Below are positions 1 to 11,339 of a DNA stretch of 64,000 nt, in pieces (position 1 is the stretch's first letter; the number at the start of each line of letters is the position of its first letter). The translations under genes and the position numbers were made by a program. Below the pieces are notes generated by a model. That model was not told the origin of the DNA and searched no databases. It was given only the letters and a program-made list of their open reading frames with translations. The DNA comes from Pelobates cultripes (Eukaryota; Chordata; Amphibia; Anura; Pelobatidae), in contig OW240918.1 of the NCBI GenBank assembly GCA_933207985.1, positions 116,640,497-116,704,496 of the forward strand. The letters run 5' to 3'.

Positions 1-1165
1 CAAGCTGACTTAAAGGGATGATCAAAAAATTCAACTTTTGCCGTCTCACTTGTTTCAACCTCCTTGACACTTTACGGGGTCTGTTTGGGTTCCCAAAAGA
101 AAGTAAAATAATTTTGAAAGTTCCCAAATCACCTTCTCAAATCAATAAACGGTAAATACATATTATACATTATTATATAAATCAGTTGTGTAAAAGTCCT
201 ATGATGGATTGTTGTTTTGTCATTTATTGTTTTTCCTGTGCTCCTCTTTGTTGGAAAAATATGAAAGAATCAAATGATAACTGGTTCTGGAAACAAATAA
301 GTTTTAGCTGAAATGTAAAATACAACAATACGTATTCTCACTAGGCAAACTACACTACTAGTTAAAGAATCTAGTTTTTTTGTTTTGGATTCAATTCTTC
401 CCTATCAAAGGACGCTTATTAGCCCATTTGCAGCACTTGCTGCTCACGCGCCCGGGGTACCATAATGCTTCTCAATGAAAAGGAATTGATTGGACCATGG
501 AGAAGGAAGCAGTGGCGCAGTGTGATGAAGAAAATGGCATGGAAACAATTGGAGAGAACTTGGCTCAGCGCTGAATTCAGTAATTTAATAATAAAAGTTG
601 CACCGGACACATACAGATGGTGTTTAGGGAGATTTTATTGGAAAACCATACAATGTTTTGGCTCCCATAAAAGCATTTATCTGCACTGGATTCAAGGCAA
701 GTTTCAAGTTTAATTGAAAGGTTTTTGAAAAAAAAAAAGGGAAGTGTGACAAAGTAAATCACTTTAACAGCCTTAGTTACACCTCCCTGCATGTGACTTG
801 CCTTCCTAAACACATTCTGTAAAGTGAGATCTAATGTTCAGACTTCCTTTATGGCACATTTTGTTTAACTTAGAATTTCTAATCTCCTGCTTGCTAGAGC
901 CTGCAGGAGCCTTCTGTGTGTGATTCAAGTTCAATTTACAGAACATGAGATAAAAATGTCTAAAGTAAGTTAACATCTGATTGAAAATAAAACCAGTGCA
1001 AGGGCATGATCTATACAAAAAAAAACTGCTCCATTAAGCTAAAGTTGTTTTGATCCCTCTAAAGAATGTTGAAAAAACAATTGTTGGAACCCCTTAAAGG
1101 TTTGGAAAAAATATGTCAATAAACTTTATCAACTTGCAAAATAAATGTCATTTGTACAGTTTAGC
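1..1165. other. AT-rich sequence without a recognised gene
   Basis: No exon-like reading frame is seen. About 1030-1060 resembles the end of the T2-like repeat found intact at 55304-55852. The open frame near 465-713 lies in a repeat-like stretch and has no recognisable product. Confidence 0.5.
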
Positions 1166-1173
1166 CAATAGAG

Positions 1174-2753
1174 CTAAACTGCCAAGGGCCATTTGGATAT
1201 TTTATTTGCCAAGGGCCATTTGGATATTTAAAACATCATTTGCGGGCCATAATTTATCAACTTAAAAAATTAGCCTGCTGTATTTGGTCAAACATTTAAT
1301 TAACTCACTCCTAATGTGATGGCTGGAACTGCTTCTCTTTGGTGCGATGTTAGCTGGTATTGATGATGTTGCTACTTGCAGTGTGTGTGTGTGTGTGTAT
1401 GTGAGAGAGAGAGAGGGGTATAGTGTGTGTCTCTGTGTGTGAGGAGTTCAGTGTGTGTGTGTGTGAGGGGTGCAGTGTGTTTGGTGTGCAGTGTGTGTGG
1501 GAGGGGTGCAGACTGTGTGTGTGTATGTGTGCTAGTGAGGGGTGCAGTGTGTTTGGTGTGCAGTGTGTGTGGGAGGGGTGCAGACTGTGTGTGTGTGTGT
1601 GTATGTGTGCTAGTGAGGGGTGCAGAGTGTGTGTGGTGTGTGTGAGTGAGGGGTGCAGAGTGTGTGTGAGTGAGGGGTGCAGAGTGTGTGGCATGCAGTG
1701 TGTATGTGAAGGGTGCAAAATGTGTGTGTGTGGGGAGGGGGGCATTGTGTCAAACATTTAATTAACTCACTCCTAATGTGATGGCTGGAATTGCTTCTCT
1801 TTGGTGTGATGTTAGCTGGTATTGATGATATTGCAACTTGCAGTGTGTGTGTGAGTGAGGGGTGCAGAGTGTGTGGCGTGCAGTGTGTATGTGAAGGGTG
1901 CAAAGTGTGTATGTGGGGGAGGGGGCATTGTGTCAAACATTTAATTAACTCACTCCTAATGTGATGGCTGGAATTGCTTCTCTTTGGTGTGATGTTAGCT
2001 GGTATTGATGATATTGCAACTTGCAGTGTGTGTGTGTGTGAGAGGGGTTCAGTGTGTGTATGAGGGGTTCAGTGTGTGTGTGTGAGAGGGGTGTAGTGTG
2101 TGTGTGTGAGAGGGGTGTAGTGTGTGTGTGTGGGGGGCTCATTGTGTGTGTGTGTGAGGGGTGTTCTGTGTGTGGTGTGCAGTGTGTGTGTGTGAGTGGT
2201 GCAGAGTGTGTGGCATGCAGTGTGTGTGAAGGGTGCAGAGTGTGTGAGTGTGTGTGTGTTTGAGAGAGAGGGGTGCAGATTGTGTGTGTGTGAGGGGTGT
2301 AGTGTGTTTGTGTGAGGGCTCCTGTGTGTGTGAAAGAGTGTGCAGTTCTCTGTGTGTGTGTGTGGGGGGGTGTGTGTGATGGTGTAGTGTGTGTCAGGGG
2401 TCTATATTTTGGTGGGGTATCAGGGAGAAAATCTATATTTTTTTATTTAAAAATAGAAAAATAAAACTTTATGCTTCACGTACACTTTAGCCTGCAGCTC
2501 CTGACTTCACTATTTTCTCCCCACGAGCACAGCACTGTCAGAGTGCTGCCATGGTAACGCGCGGCAAGGCTCCGACTTGTCTGTTCGCGGGAGGATCACA
2601 GCCTCCTGGGTCCTCCTCATGTCCAGCAGGATCCCGGGTCCTAGCTCCCTTCCGCTCACTTAACAATTTGCCCATAGGCCGGCTCTCCACGGGCTGGTCC
2701 AAATGATTTCACAAGCCTTATACGGCCCAGGGGCTGGATGTTCCCCACCTTTG
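1174..2753. mobile_element. hAT-like non-autonomous element expanded by GT minisatellites
   Basis: The right end (GATGTTCCCCACCTTTG) reads on the other strand as a typical hAT terminus CAAAGGTGGGGAAC. Flanking 8-mers CAATAGAG (1166-1173) and CAGTAGAG (2754-2761) differ at one base and look like a target duplication. The left terminus is diverged. A 27-bp unit containing AAGGGCCATTTGG is duplicated near 1181-1229. The interior is mostly GT-rich tandem repeat. No transposase frame is present. Confidence 0.45.
1287..2400. repeat. GT-rich minisatellite with a 184-bp higher-order unit
   Basis: Blocks of (GT)n and GTGTGAGGGGTGCA units alternate with a ~95-bp non-repetitive segment starting GTCAAACATTTAATTAACTC. 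That segment occurs at about 1287, 1748 and 1932; the last two are 184 bp apart. Cys-rich or His-rich frames here are translations of the repeat and not genes. Confidence 0.9.
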
Positions 2754-2879
2754 CAGTAGAGGCTAGTGGCATTAGTAGATGAATTAAAGGTAACTGAGTC
2801 AACAAAACACAGAAGAATAGACTTTCAGTAAATACAAGGAGCATTATTTAATTAAAGGAACACTCCAAGCACCATTACT

Positions 2880-3003
2880 ACTCTGGGGTAGGGGTAGGGC
2901 TAGGATTAGGGGTAGTGTTAGGGGTAAGGGTAGGGTTAGGGGAAGGGGTAGGGGTAGGGTTAGGATTAGGGGTAGAGTTAGGGGTAGATATAGGGTTAGG
3001 GAA
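2880..3003. repeat. Degenerate interstitial telomere-like repeat
   Basis: About 120 bp of mixed GGGGTA and TTAGGG-type units on the plus strand, for example GGGTAGGGTTAGGG. It lies inside a T2-like context (TTAAAGGAACACTCC at 2853). Confidence 0.8.
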
Positions 3004-3142
3004 TTGCCAAAGTCCCGAATACCCGAAGTGCCGAATTTCCGAATTGCCAAGTGCCGAACCGAACCAAAGTGCCAAATTGCCAAAGTCCTGAATTTCGGAA
3101 GTACCAAACCGAACCAAATTATTTGCCCATGCACATCCCTAA
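3004..3142. mobile_element. hAT-like MITE end with GCCGAA/CCGAAC repeats
   Basis: Short imperfect repeats (CGAAGTGCCGAATTTCCGAA, CCGAACCGAACC) run up to GCACATCCCTAAT. On the minus strand this gives TAGGGATGTGC, a common hAT terminus. The other end was not located. Confidence 0.4.
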
Positions 3143-3985
3143 TATAATTACATTTTTATTGAGATCGCATTCTTACAGCAATAGCACTATAGTATGTGAA
3201 TCAGCATCAAAGGCAACTTTGCCCAATAACACAGTATGGAACAATAACTTATTTTTGAGCTGAGTTATATAAATAACAATTTAACTTCCTGTGATAAATA
3301 TTAATCATATTCAATATTTTAAACACATAAACGAAGGGTACAATCTGCTATTATAATGTGCCAGGATGAATCCTGAGGATGTTCAGTGCCTAGTGGCACG
3401 CTCGGCAAAAAAAATTTACTGATTTAACATCTGCTTGCGTAGCCAGATTTGTAACAAAACTATAAAGAAAATTTACACTAAACTAAAAGACAAAAATAAT
3501 ACAACTGAAGTAATGTTAGTGCCATTCAGGTTGGCATTTCGTTAGACTTCAGTGAGGTCGTTCTTGGCACAAATGGCGTGATCTTGTTTACGGAACACGA
3601 AAGGCAGTTCACCGCTGATATGGATCCAAATTCCCTTTTAAAGGTAAGGTACTATGTACGTTTTGTTAAATTGATTTCTCAATAGAGTATTGTTTCCATT
3701 TATCCTGACTAACGAAGTGCAAATTGAAGGAAATACTGTGGCCCATCTAGAAACTTAAGGGTTTTTCTCCAGAGCCAGACTGAAGGCTCTGTTAGGAGTA
3801 AATTATTTGACTCAGTATTGAAGCAGTGATTCTGCATTGTACATGTTTCTTTTTCTGTTTATACATGAAATTATATGAAAAAAATATCTGAATATTGTAC
3901 TAAGTTAATTTACTAACATTTTTAGTAAATATTTTTGGCCGTATGGCCACTTGGTGCATTTTTGTATTTTTCAGTGAGGTATATT
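3143..3985. other. No feature recognised
   Basis: AT-rich sequence with no coherent exon, repeat boundary or RNA gene that I can support. Confidence 0.4.
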
Positions 3986-4135
3986 ACAGCTCAGTGAGAA
4001 GTCTTTGTAAGGCAGGGGCTCTGGGCAATTTCCTGCCTCTTGAGTTTAGCTCCACTGGGCTAAAGTACCAAGAAGTAGCAGGGCCGGTTTTGAGATTGAC
4101 AGCCAAGGTTCATTTAGAAAAGTGCACTATTTGAA
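3986..4135 (+). repeat. Dispersed MITE-like repeat, copy of that at 57225-57900
   Basis: The segment CAGTGAGAAGTCTTTG...CCTCTTGAG...CTAAAGTACCAAGAAGTAGCAGG recurs, in two parts, around 57230 and 57800, and inverted near 33500-33620. It is an old, diverged family. Confidence 0.65.
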
Positions 4136-4792
4136 ATCAGTTTTATAAAATGAAAGAAAAAACAAACTCTCACACTGGAGTACTTTTTTGTGTTTAGAGT
4201 ATTCATTTAATACATTTCCAAGCAGAACGATCTATGGATTGCCATCTGACAAAACCTTGCCGAGACACATTCTTTGCTGCGGCTATATAGGGAGCATGCT
4301 GTAACAGCACAAGGCCTAAACTCACACTTTGATACAGCATCCTTAAAGCATCTGGTGGACGTAGAATAGCAATAAATCCTCCCAGTGCAAAGGGATCCTT
4401 CAGGCCATTACTATGTAGTCCATTGCAGTCCTTATATGAGGTTTCTCAGGAGATAAATGTTTTTGCATCACCTCACTGGGTACTATCTGTTAGCCCATTG
4501 TGACCCAAACGTTGGAAACCACTGCTCTGGAGCATAGAGAACGTGATACGAAAGGCTTCTGGTGATAATGAAACCAATGGCCAGAAGCTTTAGGACATTG
4601 CAGACACCGAATAGACCATGATTGGATTAACTAGGTAAGTAGTGAGGATTAGAGACACCTGTATGTGTAACGGGCTTAGAGTGGCTGGGCTGGCACAGAG
4701 TATATATAACAGAATGTCTGCAAGTGGACACAGAGTAAATGTAAACATGCCAAGGCCAAGGATAACAAAAGTACACTGAATGGAAAGGCAAG

Positions 4793-5294
4793 TTAAAGGA
4801 CCACTATAGTGCCAGGAAAACATATTCGTTTTCCTGGCACTATAGTGCCCTGAGGGTGCCCCCACCCTCAGGGTCTCCCTCCCGCCCGGCTCTGGGGAGA
4901 GGAAAGGGGTAATAACTTACCTTTTTCCAGCGCTGGGCGGAGAGCTCTCCTCCTCCTCTCCGCCTCCGTTACGCCCCGCTGGCTGAATGCGCACGCGCGG
5001 CAAGAGCTGCGCGCGCATTCAGCCGGTCGCATAGGAAAGCATTTACAATGCTTTCCTATGGACGCTGGCGTGCTCTCACTGTGAAAATCACAGTGAGAAG
5101 CACGCAAGCGCTTCTAGTGGCTGTCAATGAGACAGCCACTAGAGGATTAGGGGGAAGGCTTAACCCATTCATAATTATAGCAGTTTCTCTGAAACTGCTA
5201 TAATTATGAAAAAATGGGTTAACCCTAGAAGGACCTGGCACCCAGACCAGTTCATTAAGCTGAAGTGGTCTGGGTGCCTAGAGTGGTCCTTTAA
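4793..5294 (+). mobile_element. T2/Kolobok-like MITE, copy A
   Basis: The element starts TTAAAGGACCACTATAG and ends CTAGAGTGGTCCTTTAA, with TTAA at both ends as target duplication. The TTAAAGG terminus is the hallmark of the T2 family of frogs. The interior is a series of hairpins: 5031-5059, 5075-5097, 5114-5142, 5161-5221 and 5237-5278. No transposase is encoded. Confidence 0.85.
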
Positions 5295-5825
5295 GGTCAG
5301 GATAACAGAGAACAAGAATAGTCAAACAAGCTGAGCAATAAATAGGAATTCCACTATACAATAAAGATGCACTGTAGGGTAACAAAAACCACAACAGGGC
5401 AAGAAAACAAGGACAATCAAGAAAGTATATATACCCTATACTGGGCAGTGATTAAATGCAGAGTAATAATATGTCATAAATGTCTGCACACCTATATAAA
5501 AAACACCTTACCGCTGTACTATAAAAAAACTAAATGTGCCAGTCATTTTCAGTCTTCATGCTAATACTATGCTGGTGTCTTTCTACCAAACATCAGTGGG
5601 AAAGTTACTTTTGATTAGCCAAGTCCGGTCTTCAAGAGCTCCACACCTGGGCATTTGAAGCTGACACTATTACTCTCCTATCTAGCCCGGTAAAACCAGA
5701 CAGGATGCTCAGATACACAGGTGGTGCCTTCTGTCATAGCTCTATCTTGGCCTCAATAAGGCTCTGCTACCACAGAAGGCAGGACAGGGTAAATAACAGA
5801 TTTATTTAACCAATCATTGTTAACA
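5295..5825. other. No feature recognised
   Basis: Repeat-like, no coding exon or RNA gene seen. Confidence 0.4.
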
Positions 5826-7201
5826 GGAGTAGTCCTAGATGACTGGAAGTTAGCGAATGTTGTGCCCATTCACAAGAAAGGTAGTAGGGAGGAGTCGGGC
5901 AACTATAGGCCAGTAATCCTTACTTCAGTAGTGGGGAAAGTAATGGAAACCATGTTAAAGGATAGGATTGTTGAACATCTAAAATAACATGGATTTCAAG
6001 ATCAGAGACAACATGGGTTTACTTCAGGGAGAACATGCCAAACTAATCTAATTGATTTTTTTGATTGGGTAACTAAAATAATAGATCAGGGTGGTGCAGT
6101 AGACATTGCTTACCTAGATTTCAGTAAGGCTTTTGACACTGTTGCACATAGAAGGCTTATCAATAAACTGTAATCTTTAAGTTTGGATTCCAATATTGTT
6201 GAATGGGTAAGGCAGTGGCTGAGTGACAGGCAACAGAGGGTTGTAGTCAATGAAGCATATTCTAAGCATCGGCTTGTCACCAGTGGGGTACCTCAGGTAT
6301 CTGTACTTGGACCCATTCTCTTTAATATTTTTATTAGTGATATTGTAGAAGGACTTGATGGTAAGATATGTCTTTTTGCTGATGATACTAAGAAATGTAA
6401 CAGGGTTGTTGGTCCAGGAGGGACAAGCCAAATGGCAAATGATTTAGGTAAACTAGAAAAATGGTCAGAATTGTGGCAACTGACATTTAGAGTCCAAACC
6501 GCAGCATCTGAGGAAAGGGATTTAGGGGTGATTATTTCTGATGACAGGTAGGCAGACAATGTAATAGAGCAGCAGGAAATGCCAGCAGAATGCTTGGTTG
6601 TATAGGGAGAGGTGTTAGCAGTTGGAAGGGGGAAGTACTCATGCCATTGTACAGAACACTGGTGAGACCTCACTTGGAGTATTGTACGCAGTACTGGAGA
6701 CCGTATTTCCAGAAGGATATTGATACTTTAGAGAGAGTTCAGAGAAGGGCTTCTAAACTGGTTCATGGATTGCATGATAAAACTTACCAGGAAAGGTTAA
6801 AGGAACTTAACATGTATAGCTTGGAGGAAAGACGAGACAGGGAGGATATGATAGAAACATTTAAATACATAAAGGGAATCAACACAGTAAAGGAGGAGAC
6901 TATATTTAAAAGAAGAAAAACTACCACAACAAGAGGACATAGTCTTAAATTAGAGGTGCAAAGGTTTAAAAAATAATATCAGGAAGTATTACTTTACTGA
7001 GCGGGTAGTGGAAGCATGGAATAGCCTTCCAGCTAAAGTTGTAGAGGTTAACACAGTGAAGGAGTTTAAGCATGCGTGGGATAGACAGAAGGCTATCCTA
7101 GCTATAAGATAAGGCCAGGGACTAATGAAAGTATTTAGAAAATTGGGCAGACTAGATGGGCCGAATGGTTCTTATCTGCAGTCACATTCTATGTTTCTAT
7201 G
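5826..7201 (+). pseudogene. CR1-type LINE reverse transcriptase, broken, 5'-truncated
   Basis: In-frame fragments read DDWKLANVVPIHKKGSR, NYRPVILTSVVGK, AYLDFSKAFDTVAH and LFADD, the order of a CR1/L2 reverse transcriptase. Further fragments read PHLEYCTQYWRPYFQKDID and RVQRRASKLV, its C-terminal end. Stop codons (for example near 5983 and 6172) and frameshifts break it. The 3' tail GACTAGATGGGCCGAATGG...TTCTATGTTTCTATG is the usual CR1 terminus in frogs. Confidence 0.88.
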
Positions 7202-7480
7202 TCTTCAGGTAGAGATGGTGGCCAAAAGACAATCTGGACCTGTTTGCTAAGAGCTTACTCAACTGTAAGCCAGTAGTGTTTTTGTAAAGACAGTGTTGGG
7301 TGATGTTTTTGCAGAAAACCTAATACTGGAAGAAGGTTTGGACAGAGGGAATAATACCTCCTAAATCAGTAAATAGAGTTACCACATTATCCCAGGGACA
7401 GGTCTACATTCTGAGCAGGAGACAAGTCACCCCATTATCCCAGGCATAATTATAAGGAGACTTCCATACTAAATATTGCC

Positions 7481-7982
7481 TTAAAGGACCACTATAGTGC
7501 CAGGAAAACATACTAGTTTTTCTGGCACTATAGTGCCCTGAGGGTGCCCCCACCCTCAGGGTCCCCCTCCCGCCCAGCTCTGGAAGGGGGAAAGGGGTTT
7601 AAACTTACCTTTTTCCAGCGCTGGGCGGGGAGCTCTCCTCCTCCGATCCTCCTTCTCTCCTCCCCGTCGGCTGAATGCGCAAGCGCGGCAAGAGCTGCTC
7701 GCACATTCAGCCGGTCACATAGGAAAGCATTCATACTGCTTTCCTATGGACGCTTGCATGCTCTCACTGTGAAAATCACAGTGAGAATCACGCAAGCACC
7801 TCTAGTAGCTGTCAATGAGACAGCCACTAAAGGAAATAGGGGAAGGATTAACCCATTCATAAACATAGCAGTTTCTCTGAAACTGCTATGTTTATGAAAA
7901 AATGGGTTAACCCTAGCTGGACCTGGCACCCAGACCACTTCATAAAGCTGAAGTGGTCTGGGTGCCTAGAGTGGTCCTTTAA
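7481..7982 (+). mobile_element. T2/Kolobok-like MITE, copy B
   Basis: It has the same termini (TTAAAGGACCACTATAG and GAGTGGTCCTTTAA) and the same internal hairpins as copy A, at the same length (502 bp), with TTAA at each end. Confidence 0.85.
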
Positions 7983-8588
7983 GGATTATAATATCAAGAT
8001 CTACCTCTGCTCAGTATTTAAAATCCATAATCACAGTTATACATTTTTTAAAAAGGTTATTCCGAAACATCTGTAATCTCAGAAATGACCTTTTCTAGTG
8101 AAATGAGTCGCGCCATTTGATTTTAATTTCTTAAACAGTTTTTTTTTATGGCTCCAAACCAACTGTTTCCCATTTGTCAGATCTCGTAGTCTGAAAGCTA
8201 TTCTCAGATTCAAGGTAACAAAACTGGTTGTAACTGTTTTTAATTAACTCAGAAAAAGGGTAACATCTGTTACATAATAAGCAGATAGTTGTAAAACTAT
8301 TTTTATAAGAAACAGCCATGTTTAGGACATGTGGTTTCAGAAATATTGTCCATAAATGACACTATGTAGAATTGCTATTAAATAAATATGTAAATATTCA
8401 AAAGTGTTCTGGACATTTTCTGTGCATGTATTCATGACCACCACACTTCTATTTTGATGTTAGAATCTGTACACTGTGATTCCGTCATTGATATTTGTCT
8501 TCTGACTTCATTTTGTATATGCACATTTGTGAATTTCACAATAAAAAATGAATTAAAAAAAAAAAATATGTATATATATACACTAAAG
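7983..8588. other. No feature recognised
   Basis: AT-rich with a poly(A)-like run at 8553-8566 next to a short TA repeat. Nothing coding. Confidence 0.4.
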
Positions 8589-9315
8589 TATATACCACCC
8601 CCAGGTGGTATATTTATTCCTCATTCTTAGGTCCTATACCAGAGACCTGGGAGTCTGAACAGCAGTATATTAGCTGTTCCTATTACTGCACTCTTATGGA
8701 CAATGATCCCAGATGTCCCACCTGGAATCTATTGGAGCCACTCCCCCAACTTGGGAGTCACAGCCCCGAATGCTCCTATTACAACTGGTACTACTACTTC
8801 CTTCACCTTCCACACACTTTCTAGCTCTTCTTTCAGTCCTTGGTATTTGTCCATCTTCTCATATTCCTTCTTTGTGATGTTATATGACCTGTTGGTCTCT
8901 GTGATGGTGCAGGCTGGGATTGTGGACAGTGCCTCATTAACTGCAGCTAGCATACTGTCTGGTGGCAGTTTACCATTGGTAGTCTTGTCTGCTAGCTTTT
9001 CGAGGATCATCTTTCTTATATCTTTTGTTATACCATCTTGGAGCAGGGATTCAGGTTGGCAACCTCCTGCAAGTCTTCCTCCTCATGGCTCATGTATGAT
9101 GTTTTGGGTAGTTCATCTAATTCCAGTTGTGACACCAGCTTGCTCTTGAGGATGTTCAAACCTTGTGTAACTAACTGTTTTGGTGTTAGGGTAGATGAAG
9201 GTCTCTTATTCATCCATAGTTCCCACATACGTTTCATGTAGCCTCTCTCATTGGGTCTGCTGTTGTAGTAAAATTCAAGCAGGTCTAGGTTCTCACTTTG
9301 TGTCCAATAACTCAC
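8589..9315 (-). pseudogene. Non-LTR retrotransposon C-terminal fragment, minus strand
   Basis: Two frames broken near 9020 read, in minus order, MWELWMNKRPSSTLTPKQL, KKEYEKMDKYQGLKEELE and VVVPVVIGAFGAVTPKLGEW. This resembles a sequence seen repeatedly at the C-terminus of LINE polyproteins in fish and frogs. The clade is not assigned. It is truncated at both ends. Confidence 0.6.
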
Positions 9316-10380
9316 TTGTCATCAGACTGCCACACGACGGGGGCTGAAAGGTAAGTAATACTCAGCTTTCAAGCAATCACATGGGGGTGTGGGGGTGGAA
9401 ACCACAATAGGTAGCAGGACACTTAAGCATTAGGACGTCATGTTTGTATTCCTAAAACTATAGTGTTATTTTATGCCATTGTGGGGTGAAATAAATTAAT
9501 CATTTAAAAAAAAAATGTTAAAATCTAAACAAGATGGATGCTTCCAGCAAGATTAGAATGTAAAAAGGTGCTATCACCATTTTAAGAAGAAAACATACCG
9601 CAATGGAATACGGTGGATTTTTAAGATGTTCACTAAGCCATTAACCCTTAGTTTTACGAAGGTGTGCACATGACATGCTGCTTTGAAATGCTCTGCAATT
9701 CAGATGGGTGCTCAAACAGTTAAATAGATTTATGTTTTGTGTTTTTTTATTTTATTATTATTTCTGTTTTATCATGAACAAATGCTCATCAACCTGTAGC
9801 AATGTCAATACCATTTGCTGAAATTTACCAGCATCTGCGTGACTGCTTCAAAGCCATTAAATCTTACTCAGCTTATGAGATTTTTGCAGAATGCAGCTGT
9901 TGGCATTTACAATGAGCTTTTGCATCTAACAAATGAATTCTAACCTCAAATCTCAGCTGCAGCATGTCGATAACTTGACAAACCCATACGAGTGTCCACT
10001 GGAAAATGAAGGAGAGCACTACAGATTTCACATCATAGATATCTGCCCTTTGTACGTTGCATGCAATGTATGATGACGGAAAATAACATTAATGAGACAA
10101 TGAAGACACCTTCAAGAGACCTGCATAAGTTATTTAAAGGACAACTATCATCAATTTTAACTTCTCGTTTTTTTAACGTTTATTACAGTTAATAAAACAT
10201 CGTGATTTTTTAAGATGATGTTTATTGAATTTGTTTTATTGATTTTTTTGAAAATATCACTTTTTATTTGGACGAGCAGCCATGATGGGTCAGACCCTAC
10301 TGTTATCTGACCAACTGCTGCCAAACCAAACTTGGCTGCTGCTGCAGTTTTGCAAACAGCAATCATAGATTCCTCATAGA
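9316..10380. other. No feature recognised
   Basis: A TTAAAGGACAACTATCA terminus at 10134 suggests a fragment of a T2-like element. No gene is seen. Confidence 0.4.
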
Positions 10381-10490
10381 TTGTAAGCTCTTGTCATATT
10401 CTGTGTGTAAATTACTTGTTGTCAAGTATCCCCATTTTAGAATTGTAAAGCGCTGTGGAATATGTTGGCACTATATAAAGGATATTAATA
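10381..10490 (+). repeat. SINE/LINE 3'-tail module (AAAGCGCTGTGGAATATGTT)
   Basis: TTGTAAGCTC...TTGTAAAGCGCTGTGGAATATGTTGGCACTATATAAA is a dispersed retroelement tail. Shorter relatives lie at 13120-13170 and 61158-61213, each followed by A/T-rich simple repeat. Confidence 0.6.
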
Positions 10491-10988
10491 TTAATGGATA
10501 CTCTAAGCACCAAAACAACTTTAGCTTAAAGAAGCAGTTTTGGTGTACAGATCATGCCCCAACTGTCTCTACAATTTACGAGTTAAATCACTTTGTTCAT
10601 AAAGCTGTGTGAGTTACACGTCCTTTGGCTGTGATTCACACAGCCTCCATGTAAAAAAAAAGTTACATTTTCAAACCGATCATACATAATTACACATAAG
10701 GGCTGCTGTGGGCTCCAGCAGGCAATTAACAGGGCAAGCGATAAGATATTCTAAATTAAACACAATGTGCAATAAGCGAAGTTAAAAAAAATTTGGTCTC
10801 TTTTTTTCAAGAAGTGGGTATGTGAGTCTTGTTTAGACTATGTGAGTCTTTTTTAGTGGAGGTGAGTCTAGGGCTGATGAAACAAAGTGATTTAACTCCT
10901 AAATAACAGAGAATTGAGCAGCGAGACAGCCGGGGCACAATCTATACACCAAAACTGCTTCATTAAGATAAAGTTGTTTTGTTGTATG

Positions 10989-10996
10989 TTGTGTTG
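10989..10996. repeat. Left target duplication TTGTGTTG of hAT
   Basis: Exact match to 11301-11308. An 8-bp duplication is diagnostic for hAT. Confidence 0.85.
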
Positions 10997-11300
10997 TAGT
11001 GATGTCCCGAACGGTTCGCCACAGGTGGCAAACATATGCGGTAAACTTTGACCCTGTACCTCACAGTCAGCAGACACATTCCAGCCAATCAGCAGCAGAC
11101 CCTCCCTCCCAGACCCTCTCACCTCCTGGACAGCTCACTAAGAATGCAGCTTCACAATGGATGCTGTCCAGGAGGTGGGAGGGTCTGGGAGGGAGGGTCT
11201 GCTGCTGATTGGCTGGAATGTGTCTGCTGACTGTGAGGTACAGGGTCAAAGTTTACCGCATATGTTCGCCATCCGCGGCGAACCGTTCGGGACATCACTA
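10997..11300. mobile_element. Palindromic hAT MITE (foldback)
   Basis: It starts TAGTGATGTCCCGAACGG and ends in the reverse complement CCGTTCGGGACATCACTA. The arms run almost to the middle (about 11130-11155), making a ~300-bp near-perfect hairpin. Exact 8-bp duplications flank it, so the insertion is young relative to its T2 host. Confidence 0.88.
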
Positions 11301-11308
11301 TTGTGTTG
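11301..11308. repeat. Right target duplication TTGTGTTG of hAT
   Basis: Exact match to 10989-10996. Confidence 0.85.
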
Positions 11309-11339
11309 TTTTAATGCTCAGAGTGACAATTTAAAGGAA

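Larger units (their letters stand above)
10491..11336 (+). mobile_element. T2-like MITE interrupted by a palindromic hAT
   Basis: The left part (ACTCTAAGCACCAAAACAAC...) and the far right part (TGCTCAGAGTGACAATTTAA) are the two ends of one element of the family intact at 55304-55852. The hAT copy at 10997-11300 separates them. Confidence 0.65.

Noticed and set aside
465..713. 82-codon plus-strand frame
   Set aside because: Short, no domain, no splice sites with a partner; lies in repeat-like sequence.
1350..2263. Cys/Val-rich and His/Thr-rich frames on both strands
   Set aside because: They translate GT-rich tandem repeats and have no splice or start context.
2541..2556. X-box-like GCTGCCATGGTAAC
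   Set aside because: It lies inside the hAT-like repeat, with no gene nearby; probably part of the transposon.
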